DNA from: Leisingera daeponensis
Lineage (GTDB): Bacteria; Pseudomonadota; Alphaproteobacteria; Rhodobacterales; Rhodobacteraceae
Reading direction: 5' to 3'
Length of the DNA stretch: 64,000 nt
Assembly (NCBI RefSeq): GCF_019801465.1
Contig: NZ_JAHVJA010000005.1
Location: forward strand, 124,001 to 188,000
A program made the position numbers and the translations under genes. Of this stretch, positions 48,238 through 56,715 are shown one piece after another (position 1 is the stretch's first letter; the number at the start of each line of letters is the position of its first letter). Under the pieces are notes generated by a model that saw only the letters and a list, made by a program, of their open reading frames with translations, was not told the DNA's origin and ran no database searches.

Positions 48238-49080
48238 ATGCGGGTACTGCCAGCTGTGATTATCGCCATTGGCCTTGTGCTGGCTCCGGCTGTCTGGTTC
48301 GGGCTCAGCTGGCTGCTGAGCGAAGAGGACTATCAGGGCTCCGGCGGGGTGGATTCCACAGCACGGATCGAGATCGAGATGCTGCGCCAGCAGGTCGAAG
48401 ATCTGCAGGCCCGGATGACGGACCTGCAGAATGAAGTAGCCAGCCTGCCCGCCGGAGGGGCAGGCGCCGCAAGCCCTTTCACTGATGATGCGGCCGGAGA
48501 GGCCGCGATCTGGAACCAGACCGGCGGCGCGGATCTGGACTACGCCCAGGTTGTGCTGATCGCCGACCGTTTGAACGTGAACCGCGGGCTGCGGGTCACA
48601 GGCGGAAGGTATCTGACCGAGAAGCTGGGCCGCCCGCGGGAAGACCTGAATGACACCTGTCAGCCAATGACCAATCCGGACCTGAAGGAAAAGCTGGTCA
48701 CCGAACAGGTCGGGCCGATCCGGGTCAGCATGCTGCGCCCGGCGATCGAGAGCCTGAAGGTGGTGTTCGAGAATATCCGCCAGGCCGACCCGGACCTTTA
48801 TGCCCGTATCAATACCGCCGGCGCGCTGTGCGTGCGGCGGATCCGCGGCACCACCAATTCGCTGTCCACCCATAGCTACGGGCTAGCGGTCGACCTGAAC
48901 ATCGATGGAAAGCTGGACAATTTCACCGATGGCAAGACCCAACTGGGCCTCACCATCATGGCGGACTTCTTTTACGATCAGGGCTGGGTCTGGGGCGCCG
49001 GGTTCCGGCGCGAGGACAGCATGCATTTTGAAATCAGCCGCCGCCAGCTGGATGAATGGATTGCCAACGGTCTTCTGTGA
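48238..49080 (+). CDS. Membrane-anchored M15-type peptidoglycan peptidase
   Basis: A protein of 280 residues from the ATG at 48238, which follows GGAGGGG. A single N-terminal membrane helix (LPAVIIAIGLVLAPAVWFGLSWLL) and a short coiled coil precede the catalytic domain. The zinc-site pattern of D-Ala-D-Ala carboxypeptidase/endopeptidase M15 enzymes is present: STHSYGLAVDLN, and HFEI near the end (SMHFEISRRQ). It should cut peptide stems of the cell wall from the periplasmic face. Such enzymes could open the wall for T6SS passage. Its neighbours suggest that role, but general wall turnover is possible. Confidence 0.78.
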   Translation: MRVLPAVIIAIGLVLAPAVWFGLSWLLSEEDYQGSGGVDSTARIEIEMLRQQVEDLQARMTDLQNEVASLPAGGAGAASPFTDDAAGEAAIWNQTGGADLDYAQVVLIADRLNVNRGLRVTGGRYLTEKLGRPREDLNDTCQPMTNPDLKEKLVTEQVGPIRVSMLRPAIESLKVVFENIRQADPDLYARINTAGALCVRRIRGTTNSLSTHSYGLAVDLNIDGKLDNFTDGKTQLGLTIMADFFYDQGWVWGAGFRREDSMHFEISRRQLDEWIANGLL

Positions 49081-49099
49081 TCCCCTTTCCTGCTGCCGG

Positions 49100-50155
49100 T
49101 CAGGCCGACCGGAGCAGCACTTTGCTGGAATCGATTGCCGCGGCGATCCGCTGGTAGCGCACCACGGATCGTGTGGGAGAGCTTTCGGCTGAGCGCAGCA
49201 GTTTGGTCTGGGTTTCCTCCAGCACCGCCAGGGCCTGGGCAACCGCGGTTGCCTGCCGCTCCGGTGCGACTGCCACAATCGGGCGGTGCGACCGCTCCGT
49301 GCTGTTGATGGAGCGGGCCTTGCCCCTTGGTTTGGATGGGTCGCGGTTTTCGCGCGCAATCTGGCGCAGATCCTGGGCTGTTTCCTTGAGAATTGCCCGC
49401 AGGGGATCATGCCCGGGCAAACCTGCCAGATCCTTCTCCAGAGCTTCGAAACGCTCGGCCAGGCAATCGATCAGATAAGGGCCGACAATGCCGCACAGAT
49501 CCTGGAAGCCGGCAACACGGTCCACAACCTGATCTGCGGACCGGATGCGGTTGCCAAAGAAGCGGCCGCTCCCCGAGGAGCCTCCGAAGGTGCTGCCATC
49601 CCCTTCGCCGCCGTCGCCGCTGCCACCGCGCGCGCCGACACCGCCGCCATCACCGCCGCCATCACCGCCGCCATCACCGCCGCCATCACCGCCGTCGCCG
49701 CCGCCGTCACCGCCGTCGCCGCCGCCGTCACCGCCGCCGTCACCGCCGCCATCACCGCCATCACCGCCGCCATCACCGCCGTCGCCGCCGCCATCACCGC
49801 CGCCGCCATCACCGCCGCCGCCGTCGCCGCCGTCGCCGCCATCACCGCCGTCGCCGCCGCCATCACCGCCGCCGCCGTCGCCGCCGCCATCACCGCCGCC
49901 GCCGTCGCCGCCGTCGCCGCCGCCATCACCGCCGTCGCCGCCGCCGTCACCGCCGCCGCCATTACCGCCGTCGCCGCCGCCATCACCGCCGTCGCCGCCG
50001 CCATCACCGCCGCCGCCGCCATCACCGCCGTCGCCGCCGCCATCACCGCCGTCGCCGCCGCCATAGCCGCCGCCATAACTGCCGCCGGCCTGGCCATCCG
50101 AGGGGGTGTTCAGGAAGAAAGTGAGGAGAACGAGGAACAAAGCACGATGTAACAT
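49100..50155 (-). CDS. Exported Gly-Asp repeat protein
   Basis: A protein of 351 residues. A signal peptide (LFLVLLTFFLNTPSDGQAGG) is followed by about 150 residues of GGDGGD/GGGD repeats with hardly any other residue. The C-terminal 175 residues are normal sequence, helical, with two Cys near GFQDLCGIVGPYLIDCLAERF. The repeats resemble glycine-rich linkers; they lack the GGxGxDxUx spacing of RTX calcium sites, though the Asp could still bind cations. I recognise no family for the C-terminal part. It faces the caspase-like gene in the same direction with 18 bases between. Confidence 0.65.
   Translation of the reverse strand: MLHRALFLVLLTFFLNTPSDGQAGGSYGGGYGGGDGGDGGGDGGDGGGGGDGGGDGGDGGGDGGNGGGGDGGGDGGDGGGDGGDGGGGDGGGDGGGGDGGGDGGDGGDGGDGGGGDGGGGDGGGDGGDGGGDGGDGGGDGGGDGGGDGGDGGGDGGDGGGDGGGDGGGDGGGVGARGGSGDGGEGDGSTFGGSSGSGRFFGNRIRSADQVVDRVAGFQDLCGIVGPYLIDCLAERFEALEKDLAGLPGHDPLRAILKETAQDLRQIARENRDPSKPRGKARSINSTERSHRPIVAVAPERQATAVAQALAVLEETQTKLLRSAESSPTRSVVRYQRIAAAIDSSKVLLRSA
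49630..50083. repeat. Tandem DNA repeat encoding Gly-Asp tract
   Basis: About 450 bases of CCGCCATCACCGCCGTCG-like units (plus strand), 6- and 9-base steps, inside the gene at 49100-50155. Copies are nearly identical, so length variation by slippage is likely. Confidence 0.85.
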
Positions 50156-50173
50156 CGGCTTGAATTAGGGCGG

Positions 50174-51673
50174 TTAACCTTCCAGTCCATAGGCCTGACG
50201 GATTCCGCGTTGTGTGCCCGGCCCGAAGTCGCCGTCAATCGCGCCGGCATAGAAGTTGTTTTCCTTCAGCTTCTGCTGCAGGGCGCGCCGGGTTTCGGAC
50301 GTGAACATATTGGGGCGTTCGCTCAGCAGGTTCAGAACATCGGAGCTGCCGCTGCGCAGGGCAGCATAGAGGTAATGTGCTGAATCGTCGGGGCCCTTGG
50401 AAGGGATCAGCCCGTCATCTATCAGCGCTGCGAAGTTGAACTGAGCCTGCGGGTGGCGCAAGTCGGCAGCGCGCTCGAAGAAGGTCAGCGCCTTTTGCGG
50501 GTTGGAGGGCAGGCCCAGCCCGCCCTGATAGTGCAGGAAGCCGAGATCATTGATCGCATCGGCAAAATCCTGCGCCGCAGCGGCCTGATACAGCTCCAGC
50601 GCCTTGGCCTGATCCACGTCCACGCCCGTGCCGCGCTCGTAGAGCTTGGCAAGCTCGAACTGCGCCTCGGGAGAGCCGGCATCCGCGGCGCGCTGCAGGA
50701 AGTCCACGGCCGCTTTGGGGTCGAAACGCCCTTCATTCGGGTTCAGCCGGATATAGGCCAGACCCAGCATCGACCGGGTATCACCCAGTTCGGCCAGCGC
50801 CAGCAGCTGCTCCTCCTGGTCGGGTTTCAGCGCCGCCCACGCGGCAGAGGCATCCGCGACGGACACCGGAGCGTCATTTTCCCCGGGCCCGGCCAGGTAA
50901 AACGGCACGCCGGTCAGAGAGCCGTATGTGTGCGGTTCCTGCAGGTTTGCGGTGCTTTGCAGCACCTGGTCGCGGACCTGGCGGAACATCAGGCTGATCT
51001 CCAGCCCGGGCTGCACCATTTTTTCCATCAGCGCGGTGGCATAGGGCGAATTGCTGCCGCTGCCGTCTAGCGCCACCTGGCCGTCCTTGGCAGCAAAGGC
51101 AACAAGGGTGCCGCGGTCCGGATCGGCCGGCGCCATGCCGCCGCCGCCGCGGGTTGCCGCGGTGGTTTCAGCGGTTTGCCCGCTGCCTTGCTCCAGGGCA
51201 ATGGAGTCGCCCAGGGGGTTGTCGCGGCAGCTGTCCAGGATCACGATCCGCATCTTGCGGGCCCGGTCGACCGCATTCAGCAGCTGTTTCAGGGACAGCG
51301 ACTGGCGCTGCACATCGCGGTTGCTGGCCACCTTGGCATCCGCGGGGATCAGGAAGTTTTCGCCCTGCACCTCGATCCCGTGGCCGGCAAAATAGACCAG
51401 AGCCAGATCGGCAACTTCGGAGCGGAAGGCGAAGTCGTCCAGCAGCTGCTCCATTTCGGAGGTGCCCGGGTCGAGCGCAAGGCTGACATCAAATCCGATG
51501 CCCTCCAGCGTGTCCGCCATCGCCACAGCATCGTGGCGGGTGTTCTCCAGAGGCGGCAGGTACTGGTAGTCCGCGACGCCGATAACCAGGGCAATGCGGT
51601 CTGTCGCAGCCTGCGCGCCGGCGGCAAGCAGCAGGCCAAGGGCGAAAATCAAGGGTTTCAGAAAAAAAGACAT
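50174..51673 (-). CDS. Caspase-like (peptidase C14) exported protein with Sel1 repeats
   Basis: A protein of 499 residues. A signal peptide (ALGLLLAAGAQAA) precedes a caspase domain with RIALVIGVADYQYLPPLENTRHDA, the His of YFAGHG (residue 98) and the Cys of VILDSCRDNP (residue 149). Sel1-type helical repeats follow at about 300-420 (AVDFLQRAADAGSPEAQFELAKLYERGTG, then ALTFFERAADLRHPQAQ). The end has a peptidoglycan-binding-like motif (FYAGAIDGDFGPGTQRGIRQAYG). It should act in the periplasm near the wall. It is the second caspase-like gene in the window; the first, at 8732, lacks the Sel1 and wall-binding parts. Confidence 0.85.
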   Translation of the reverse strand: MSFFLKPLIFALGLLLAAGAQAATDRIALVIGVADYQYLPPLENTRHDAVAMADTLEGIGFDVSLALDPGTSEMEQLLDDFAFRSEVADLALVYFAGHGIEVQGENFLIPADAKVASNRDVQRQSLSLKQLLNAVDRARKMRIVILDSCRDNPLGDSIALEQGSGQTAETTAATRGGGGMAPADPDRGTLVAFAAKDGQVALDGSGSNSPYATALMEKMVQPGLEISLMFRQVRDQVLQSTANLQEPHTYGSLTGVPFYLAGPGENDAPVSVADASAAWAALKPDQEEQLLALAELGDTRSMLGLAYIRLNPNEGRFDPKAAVDFLQRAADAGSPEAQFELAKLYERGTGVDVDQAKALELYQAAAAQDFADAINDLGFLHYQGGLGLPSNPQKALTFFERAADLRHPQAQFNFAALIDDGLIPSKGPDDSAHYLYAALRSGSSDVLNLLSERPNMFTSETRRALQQKLKENNFYAGAIDGDFGPGTQRGIRQAYGLEG

Positions 51674-51760
51674 GCGGACCCCCGGAATAGCGACTTCTGC
51701 TTTGTCCCAATGTAGTCCTTAGCAGCAGCAAAGAAAAAGAAAATTCGCCGCAAGCAGTGG

Positions 51761-51784
51761 CCCCCGCCCGGTCCGGGGCGGGGG
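51761..51784 (-). terminator. Hairpin at the end of the che operon
   Basis: A 9-bp GC stem (CCCCCGCCC against GGGCGGGGG) with a six-base loop lies about ten bases after the last che-cluster stop on the minus strand. A T-rich tract follows about 20 bases later, so it is not a textbook intrinsic terminator. Confidence 0.5.
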
Positions 51785-51793
51785 CGGAAGGCT

Positions 51794-52120
51794 TCAGGTG
51801 CTTGCCATGCTGCTGGCCGAACGCAGGCGGTCGCGCAGCTTTTCCAGTGTCACCCCCGCCGCTGCGGCCGGCAGGTCCGCCGGGCCCGCCTCGTCGACTT
51901 GGGCCTGCACGCGCCGGTAAAATCCGGAGAGGCCCGACAGAGTCTGGATCACCAGATCAAAGTCCTGCAGGGAGCGCAGTTCCTGGCTGGTCGGGGCGGT
52001 GCCCCGTTCCAGCACATCGAGAACAACGTCCTCCAGCGCTTGCATCTGGCCGCGCAGCTGCTCCATTTCCCACGCCGACGCGGCGCACAGTTCACCCAGG
52101 GCTTTGTCGGGACGCTCCAT
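51794..52120 (-). CDS. Small helical protein at the end of the che cluster
   Basis: A protein of 108 residues, almost entirely helical (MEQLRGQMQALEDVVLDVLERG, then LRSLQDFDLVIQTLSGLSGFY), without membrane segment or signal peptide. It starts two bases after the stop of the cheY-type gene, so it is in the same operon. The helix pattern recalls CheZ-like or DHp-like bundles, and a role in phosphate removal from CheY is possible, but I do not recognise the family. Confidence 0.55.
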   Translation of the reverse strand: MERPDKALGELCAASAWEMEQLRGQMQALEDVVLDVLERGTAPTSQELRSLQDFDLVIQTLSGLSGFYRRVQAQVDEAGPADLPAAAAGVTLEKLRDRLRSASSMAST

Positions 52121-52122
52121 GA

Positions 52123-52509
52123 TCAGAGACGCCCGACGACCTGTTCGATGGCCTGCTTCATGGTTGCCACCGTGAAGGGCTTGCGGATGATGTTGTTCAG
52201 GCCGATCTGCTTGCCGACCTGGATGATTTCCGGTGTCGGTTTGCCGGTCACGAGGATGAAGCCGACCCGCTGGGTTACCTGGTGGCTGCGCAGCGCCTTC
52301 AAGAGGCCCAGACCGTCCATGCCCGGCATGTTGTAGTCCGACAGCACCAGATGAACCGGCGTCTGGGTCAGCTTCTGGTACGCGCCCTGGCCGGAGTTTT
52401 CGACCATGTAGTTCTTGATGCCGATCTCATCCAGGCTTTGTGTGATGATCCCCCGGCTTGTCGACATATCATCGACAACCATGACGCGGAGAGAGTCTTT
52501 CAAGCTCAT
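52123..52509 (-). CDS. cheY: CheY-type response regulator (distal)
   Basis: A protein of 128 residues, a lone receiver domain. The acidic pair DD (13-14), the phosphorylation site in VLSDYNMPGMDG (D58), the Thr in ILVTGK and the Lys of IIRKPF (residue 110) are all present. It should receive phosphate from CheA and act on a motor or another output. A GAAGGAAAC ribosome site precedes the ATG. A second cheY lies upstream of cheA. Confidence 0.93.
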   Translation of the reverse strand: MSLKDSLRVMVVDDMSTSRGIITQSLDEIGIKNYMVENSGQGAYQKLTQTPVHLVLSDYNMPGMDGLGLLKALRSHQVTQRVGFILVTGKPTPEIIQVGKQIGLNNIIRKPFTVATMKQAIEQVVGRL

Positions 52510-52548
52510 TTTTGTTTCCTTCTGCTCTGCTTGCAGCCGCGGCCGGGG

Positions 52549-53406
52549 TTACCTGCCGGCGGGTGAGTTGACATAGGTGGTGATCCCGGCCGTCTTCATG
52601 TGCTGCGCAGCCGGGCCTGACATGCGCTCGGAGTGACCGATGAAGAGGGTGCCGCCCGGGTTCAGGGCATTCTGGAAGGCGCTCCACACCTTCTGCTGAG
52701 TCGGATTGTCGAAATAGATTGCGACGTTCCGGCAAAAAATCGCATCGAACTTGCCCTTGAAGGGGAAGGGTTCGATCAGGTTCAGCACACCAAAGGTGAT
52801 CAGCTTGCGCAGGCTTTCCGGCAGCCGCCCGTCGGGGTCGCGCTTGGGCACCAGCTTGCTGTATTTTGCATCGATCTGCGCCAGTTCGTCTTCCGGGTAC
52901 CTGCCCGCCTGGGCATGGCGCACAACAACCGGGTCGATATCCGTGCCGAGGATCTTGATGTCCAGCTTGGCGGCTTCCGGGCATACATCCAGCAGCGTCA
53001 TCGCAATCGAGTAGGGTTCCTGCCCGTTGGAGCAGCCCGCCGACCACAGCCGCACCCGGCCGCCGCGCCGCGCCTGTTCCACCAGCGGCGGCAGCACGTC
53101 ATTGCGCAGGGTTTCGAAGTGGTGCGGCTCCCGGAAGAAATGGGTCACATTTGTGGTCAGCAGCGACAGCAGCCCGCTTCGCTCCTCGTCGGAATTGGGG
53201 CCGTCCAGGCTGGCAAGGTAGTCCTTGAAATTGGTGATGTTGCGCTGGCGCAGCTTGCGGGCCAGGCGCGACGACACCAGAGGCTTCTTGCTTTTCGCCA
53301 TCGCCAGGCCGAAGTTCTTATGCGCGAATTGCGCAATGGCTTCGAATTCCTGGTCCGACAGCGAAAAGTTTTCAGCCGGGGGAGTGATGGTCGTTTCTGC
53401 GCTCAC
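52549..53406 (-). CDS. cheR: Chemotaxis methyltransferase CheR
   Basis: A protein of 285 residues with the CheR N-terminal helical domain and the S-adenosylmethionine-binding domain (VRLWSAGCSNGQEPYSIAM, then DAIFCRNVAIYFDNPTQQKV). It methylates glutamates of receptor proteins. No CheB methylesterase gene follows, which leaves adaptation incomplete within this cluster. The start overlaps the cheW stop by four bases. Confidence 0.93.
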   Translation of the reverse strand: MSAETTITPPAENFSLSDQEFEAIAQFAHKNFGLAMAKSKKPLVSSRLARKLRQRNITNFKDYLASLDGPNSDEERSGLLSLLTTNVTHFFREPHHFETLRNDVLPPLVEQARRGGRVRLWSAGCSNGQEPYSIAMTLLDVCPEAAKLDIKILGTDIDPVVVRHAQAGRYPEDELAQIDAKYSKLVPKRDPDGRLPESLRKLITFGVLNLIEPFPFKGKFDAIFCRNVAIYFDNPTQQKVWSAFQNALNPGGTLFIGHSERMSGPAAQHMKTAGITTYVNSPAGR

Positions 53407-53885
53407 GGCATCACCTGCTCCGGGGCCGAGATCACCGCATCCAGATTGATGATGCGCACCATGGTATCATCATGCGAGATGATGCCCTGGATGTACTCCA
53501 TCGTGTTGCGGCTATCCACCGGCGGGGTGTCCTGGATGTCGTCCGGGTTGATCGAGATGATCTCCGAAACCGACTCGGCCAGCAATCCGACCGGCTTGCC
53601 GTGCACGGAGACGACGATGACCACATTGCGCTCGCTGGCTTCGGTCTGCTGCAGGCCGAAGCGGGCGGACAGGTCATAGATCGGGATCACCGCGCCGCGC
53701 AGGTTCATAACCCCCAGCACATCCGCCGGCGCATGCGGCAGGATGGTCACCGGCGACCAGCGCCGGATCTCCCGGATCTGGGTGATCTTCAGGCAGAACG
53801 CCTGCGTGGCCACGGTGAAGCTGACAAACTCGCTGTGTTCAGCGTGTTTCACTTCCTGATCGGTTTGCTTCACTTCAGCTTGCAT
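53403..53885 (-). CDS. cheW: Chemotaxis coupling protein CheW
   Basis: A protein of 160 residues of the CheW fold: FVSFTVATQAFCLKITQIREIRRW, then VLGVMNLRGAVIPIYDLSARFG and VGLLAESVSEIISINPDDI. It links receptors with CheA. The 5' end overlaps the cheA gene by 11 bases. Confidence 0.93.
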   Translation of the reverse strand: MQAEVKQTDQEVKHAEHSEFVSFTVATQAFCLKITQIREIRRWSPVTILPHAPADVLGVMNLRGAVIPIYDLSARFGLQQTEASERNVVIVVSVHGKPVGLLAESVSEIISINPDDIQDTPPVDSRNTMEYIQGIISHDDTMVRIINLDAVISAPEQVMP

Positions 53886-56055
53886 TGCTCATTCTCCGCT
53901 CGGTGTCAAAGGCGGCTGCCGTCGGCGAGGCCGCAATGATGCTTTCAGGGTCCAGGATCATGGCGATTTTGCCGTCGCCCAGGATGGTTGCCGCGGCGAC
54001 GCCGGGGATCTCTCCGCAGACGCCGTCGAGGCTCTTGATCACCACCTGGCGCTGATCGTGGATGTCATCCACTGCCAGGGCGCAGCGCTGACCGGTTTCG
54101 GTTTCCACCAGCAGGTAGACGCCGGCCTGCTGATCGCTTCCGCGGTAGAGGCCCAGTGCGCCGGCGACATCGCAGATCGGCACGAAGTTGCCGCGGATCG
54201 ACAGCAGGGTGCCGTCAGCCCCCAGGCTGTTGATCATGTCGTCGCTGCCGCGCATGGTTTCGACGATCGAAGTGATCGGCACCACCATGGTCTGATCGGC
54301 CACCGACACCACCATGCCGTCCATCACCGCCAGTGTCAGCGGCAGGATGATGGTGAAGGTGGAGCCCTTGCCCGGGGCGGAAGAGATGTTGATGCGCCCG
54401 CCGAGGCCGGTCACCGCATTCTTCACCACATCCATGCCGACGCCGCGGCCTGAGAGATTTGAGATCTCCTTGGCCGTCGAGAAACCGGGGGCGAACAGCA
54501 GGTTGTCGATCTCGCCATCGGTCAGCTCGGCGTTTTCCGGGATCAGACCCTTTTCGATCGCGATCTGCTTGACCCGCGGGCGGTTCACGCCCGCGCCATC
54601 GTCCCTGATCTCGATGCAGACGCTGCCGGAGCGGTGTGAGGCCGACAGCCGGATTTCCCCGGTCCTGACCTTGCCCGCGCTTTCGCGGTCCTCGGGCTTT
54701 TCGATGCCGTGATCGACCGCGTTGCGCAGGATATGCGTCAGCGGGTCGGACAGCCGTTCGATGACCGTCTTGTCGACCTCGGTGTTTTCGCCTTCGGTGA
54801 CCAGTTTGCAGGTCTTGCCGGTGGCAGCCGAGGCTTCGCGCACGATCCGGGCCATGCGCTGGAACAGCGGCTTCACCGGCTGCGCGCGGATGGCCATGAC
54901 GCCTTCCTGAATGTCGCGCGCCAGATTCTTGAAGCCTTCCAGCTCGGTCTCGACATCCCGGGTATCCGAGACATTGAGGTTGGCGATCTGCTGGGCCAGC
55001 ATCGAATGGTTGATGATGAGCTCCCCGACAGCGTTGATCAGCCGGTCCACCCGCTCGAGCTCGACACGGAGCGTCGGCTTGGGACCGCCGCGCTGCTCCT
55101 GCTTGCCGCTCTCGGCTTTCGGGGCCGAGGCCTTTTCTTCGGCGGCTGCCGGCTTGGCTTCGGGTACAGGTGCGGGGACCGGTGCTTCAAAAGGGGCTGC
55201 GGGCGCCTCCCCCTCAGCGGCGGCTGCGGCTTCCAGAGAGGCTTCCGGAAGGGGCGGCGCGCTGAACATCGCGTCAAGGGCCGCAAGCGCATTGGCTTCC
55301 GCCTCCGCGTCGCCATCGCCTGCAATCGACAATTCGCACAATCCTTCGACAAATTCGAACACCGCTTCCACCACAGAGCGCGGCTCCTTGGTGATCAGGA
55401 CCAGATCCCAGGCCAGATAGGCCTCGTCCATATCCATCGCGTCAAAGCCGGGCAGCTCGTTCTCATCCAGTTTGACGGTCAGGTCGCCCAGATCCTTGAG
55501 GGCCTGGAACAGGAAGAACGGTTCGTTGCCGGTGCCGTACATTTCCTTCAACGGCTGGAAGCGGATCCGGTAGGTCTCCTCCTGCGGCTTCGCCGGAACG
55601 CCGCCGAGACCGCCGAGGTCCATCATCGGCGCGGGGCCGCCAAGCCCCATGGGCTCGAAGGTGAGGTCTTCCTCTTCCTCGGGGATGTATTCGTCCAGCG
55701 CGGCAAGAAGGGTATCGTGGTGCGGCTCGTCGATCTGGCCGCCGTCGCGGGCAACTTCGACCAGCGCCGACAGATGATCGCTGGAACGCAGCAGCAGCTG
55801 AATAAGCTTCTCGTCCAGATCCAGCCGGTTGGAGCGCACTTCGTCAAACACGGTCTCGAAGCGGTGTGCAAAGGCCACCAGATCGTCCAGGCCAAAGGCC
55901 CCGGCGCCGCCCTTGATCGAGTGCACTGCGCGGAAAATCGCATTGACAACCTCAGGGTTGTGATCGCCTCCTTCGATGGCGGTCAAACCCTCGTCCGTTG
56001 CTTCAAGGAGTTCTTCGCACTCCTCAAAGAAGGTATCCTGAATAGACCCCGACAT
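53875..56055 (-). CDS. cheA: Chemotaxis histidine kinase CheA
   Basis: A protein of 726 residues with the usual order. The P1 phosphotransfer domain has its His at residue 45 (IFRAVHSIKGGAG). A P2-like segment and a long Ala/Glu/Pro linker (about 270-330) follow. The dimerisation domain (LERVDRLINAVGELIINHSML) and the ATPase domain come next, with HILRNAVDHGIE and GRGVGMDVVKNAV. The CheW-like P5 domain closes the protein. It should phosphorylate the two CheY proteins. The gene is one base from the upstream cheY stop. Confidence 0.95.
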   Translation of the reverse strand: MSGSIQDTFFEECEELLEATDEGLTAIEGGDHNPEVVNAIFRAVHSIKGGAGAFGLDDLVAFAHRFETVFDEVRSNRLDLDEKLIQLLLRSSDHLSALVEVARDGGQIDEPHHDTLLAALDEYIPEEEEDLTFEPMGLGGPAPMMDLGGLGGVPAKPQEETYRIRFQPLKEMYGTGNEPFFLFQALKDLGDLTVKLDENELPGFDAMDMDEAYLAWDLVLITKEPRSVVEAVFEFVEGLCELSIAGDGDAEAEANALAALDAMFSAPPLPEASLEAAAAAEGEAPAAPFEAPVPAPVPEAKPAAAEEKASAPKAESGKQEQRGGPKPTLRVELERVDRLINAVGELIINHSMLAQQIANLNVSDTRDVETELEGFKNLARDIQEGVMAIRAQPVKPLFQRMARIVREASAATGKTCKLVTEGENTEVDKTVIERLSDPLTHILRNAVDHGIEKPEDRESAGKVRTGEIRLSASHRSGSVCIEIRDDGAGVNRPRVKQIAIEKGLIPENAELTDGEIDNLLFAPGFSTAKEISNLSGRGVGMDVVKNAVTGLGGRINISSAPGKGSTFTIILPLTLAVMDGMVVSVADQTMVVPITSIVETMRGSDDMINSLGADGTLLSIRGNFVPICDVAGALGLYRGSDQQAGVYLLVETETGQRCALAVDDIHDQRQVVIKSLDGVCGEIPGVAAATILGDGKIAMILDPESIIAASPTAAAFDTERRMSNAS

Positions 56056-56056
56056 C

Positions 56057-56431
56057 TCAGGCCGCAGCTCCGGTCACGCGCTTGAGTGCAAAGATCAGCG
56101 AGGCATCGTCGAACGGCTTGGTGATCCAGCCGGTGGCGCCGGCGCCGCGGGCGCGGGCCTTCAGTTCCGGCGCGCTTTCGGTGGTCAGCACCAGGATCGG
56201 CACCTTGGAATTGATGCCGTGGCCGCGCAGTTCTTCAATGACGCCAAAGCCGTCGAGGTTGGGCATGTTGATGTCGGTGATCACCACATCCGGGTCCACG
56301 TCGGGGTACATGTCGACACCCTCGCGGCCGTCCACGGCGCAGTGGTATTCGAAGCCGGCCTCTTCCAGGGTTGCGGCCAGAAGATTCCGGATGGTGCGGG
56401 AATCGTCGATTGCCAGAACTTTGGTTTTCAT
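56057..56431 (-). CDS. cheY: CheY-type response regulator (proximal)
   Basis: A protein of 124 residues, receiver only, with AIDDSRTIRNLL, the phosphorylation site in VITDINMPNLDG (D53), the Thr pair in VLTTESA and the Lys of WITKPF (residue 105). It belongs to the motile-type CheY group. The start overlaps the stop of the STAS gene by four bases. Confidence 0.93.
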   Translation of the reverse strand: MKTKVLAIDDSRTIRNLLAATLEEAGFEYHCAVDGREGVDMYPDVDPDVVITDINMPNLDGFGVIEELRGHGINSKVPILVLTTESAPELKARARGAGATGWITKPFDDASLIFALKRVTGAAA

Positions 56432-56715
56432 GCTGTTTCCTCGTCTTCAAAACGGTTGGGCTCCAGCCCCAGAAGCGTCAGGGACTTGCGGCAGGATTCG
56501 GTGATGTTGGTGACTGCGAACCCCACCCCTTCGGACCGCCATTGCTGTTCTGCGCCAAGCAGAAGCTGCAGGCAGCGCGACGGCATCAGGGCTACGCCGC
56601 TGCAGTCGATTTCGACCGCCTTGGCGCGCGCGCTTTGCAGGAAGGCGATCAGCGGATCCAGCTCCGCGAAGGCGTTCGGCAGGTCCAGAATATGCTTTTG
56701 CGTTTCCGTGGTCAT
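56428..56715 (-). CDS. STAS-domain protein, first gene of che operon
   Basis: A protein of 95 residues from the ATG at 56715; an in-frame ATG at 56769 would add 18 basic residues. The STAS-like fold is seen in HILDLPNAFAELDPLIAFLQ, AVEIDCSGVALMPSRCLQLLLGA and GVGFAVTNITESCRKSLTLLGLE. Such small STAS proteins head several alphaproteobacterial che operons; their role is unclear. The Ser phosphorylated in SpoIIAA-type proteins seems replaced (GVALMPS), so classical phospho-switching is doubtful. Confidence 0.75.
   Translation of the reverse strand: MTTETQKHILDLPNAFAELDPLIAFLQSARAKAVEIDCSGVALMPSRCLQLLLGAEQQWRSEGVGFAVTNITESCRKSLTLLGLEPNRFEDEETA

Noticed and set aside
49630-50083. CRISPR array or RTX calcium-binding repeat
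   Set aside because: There are no unique spacers between units, so it is not CRISPR. The Gly-Asp spacing does not fit the nine-residue RTX unit.
49286-50152. Plus-strand frames rich in PPSPP, Arg/His or Ala opposite the Gly-Asp tract
   Set aside because: They are frame shadows of the repeat. The minus-strand frame has the signal peptide and a normal C-terminal domain.
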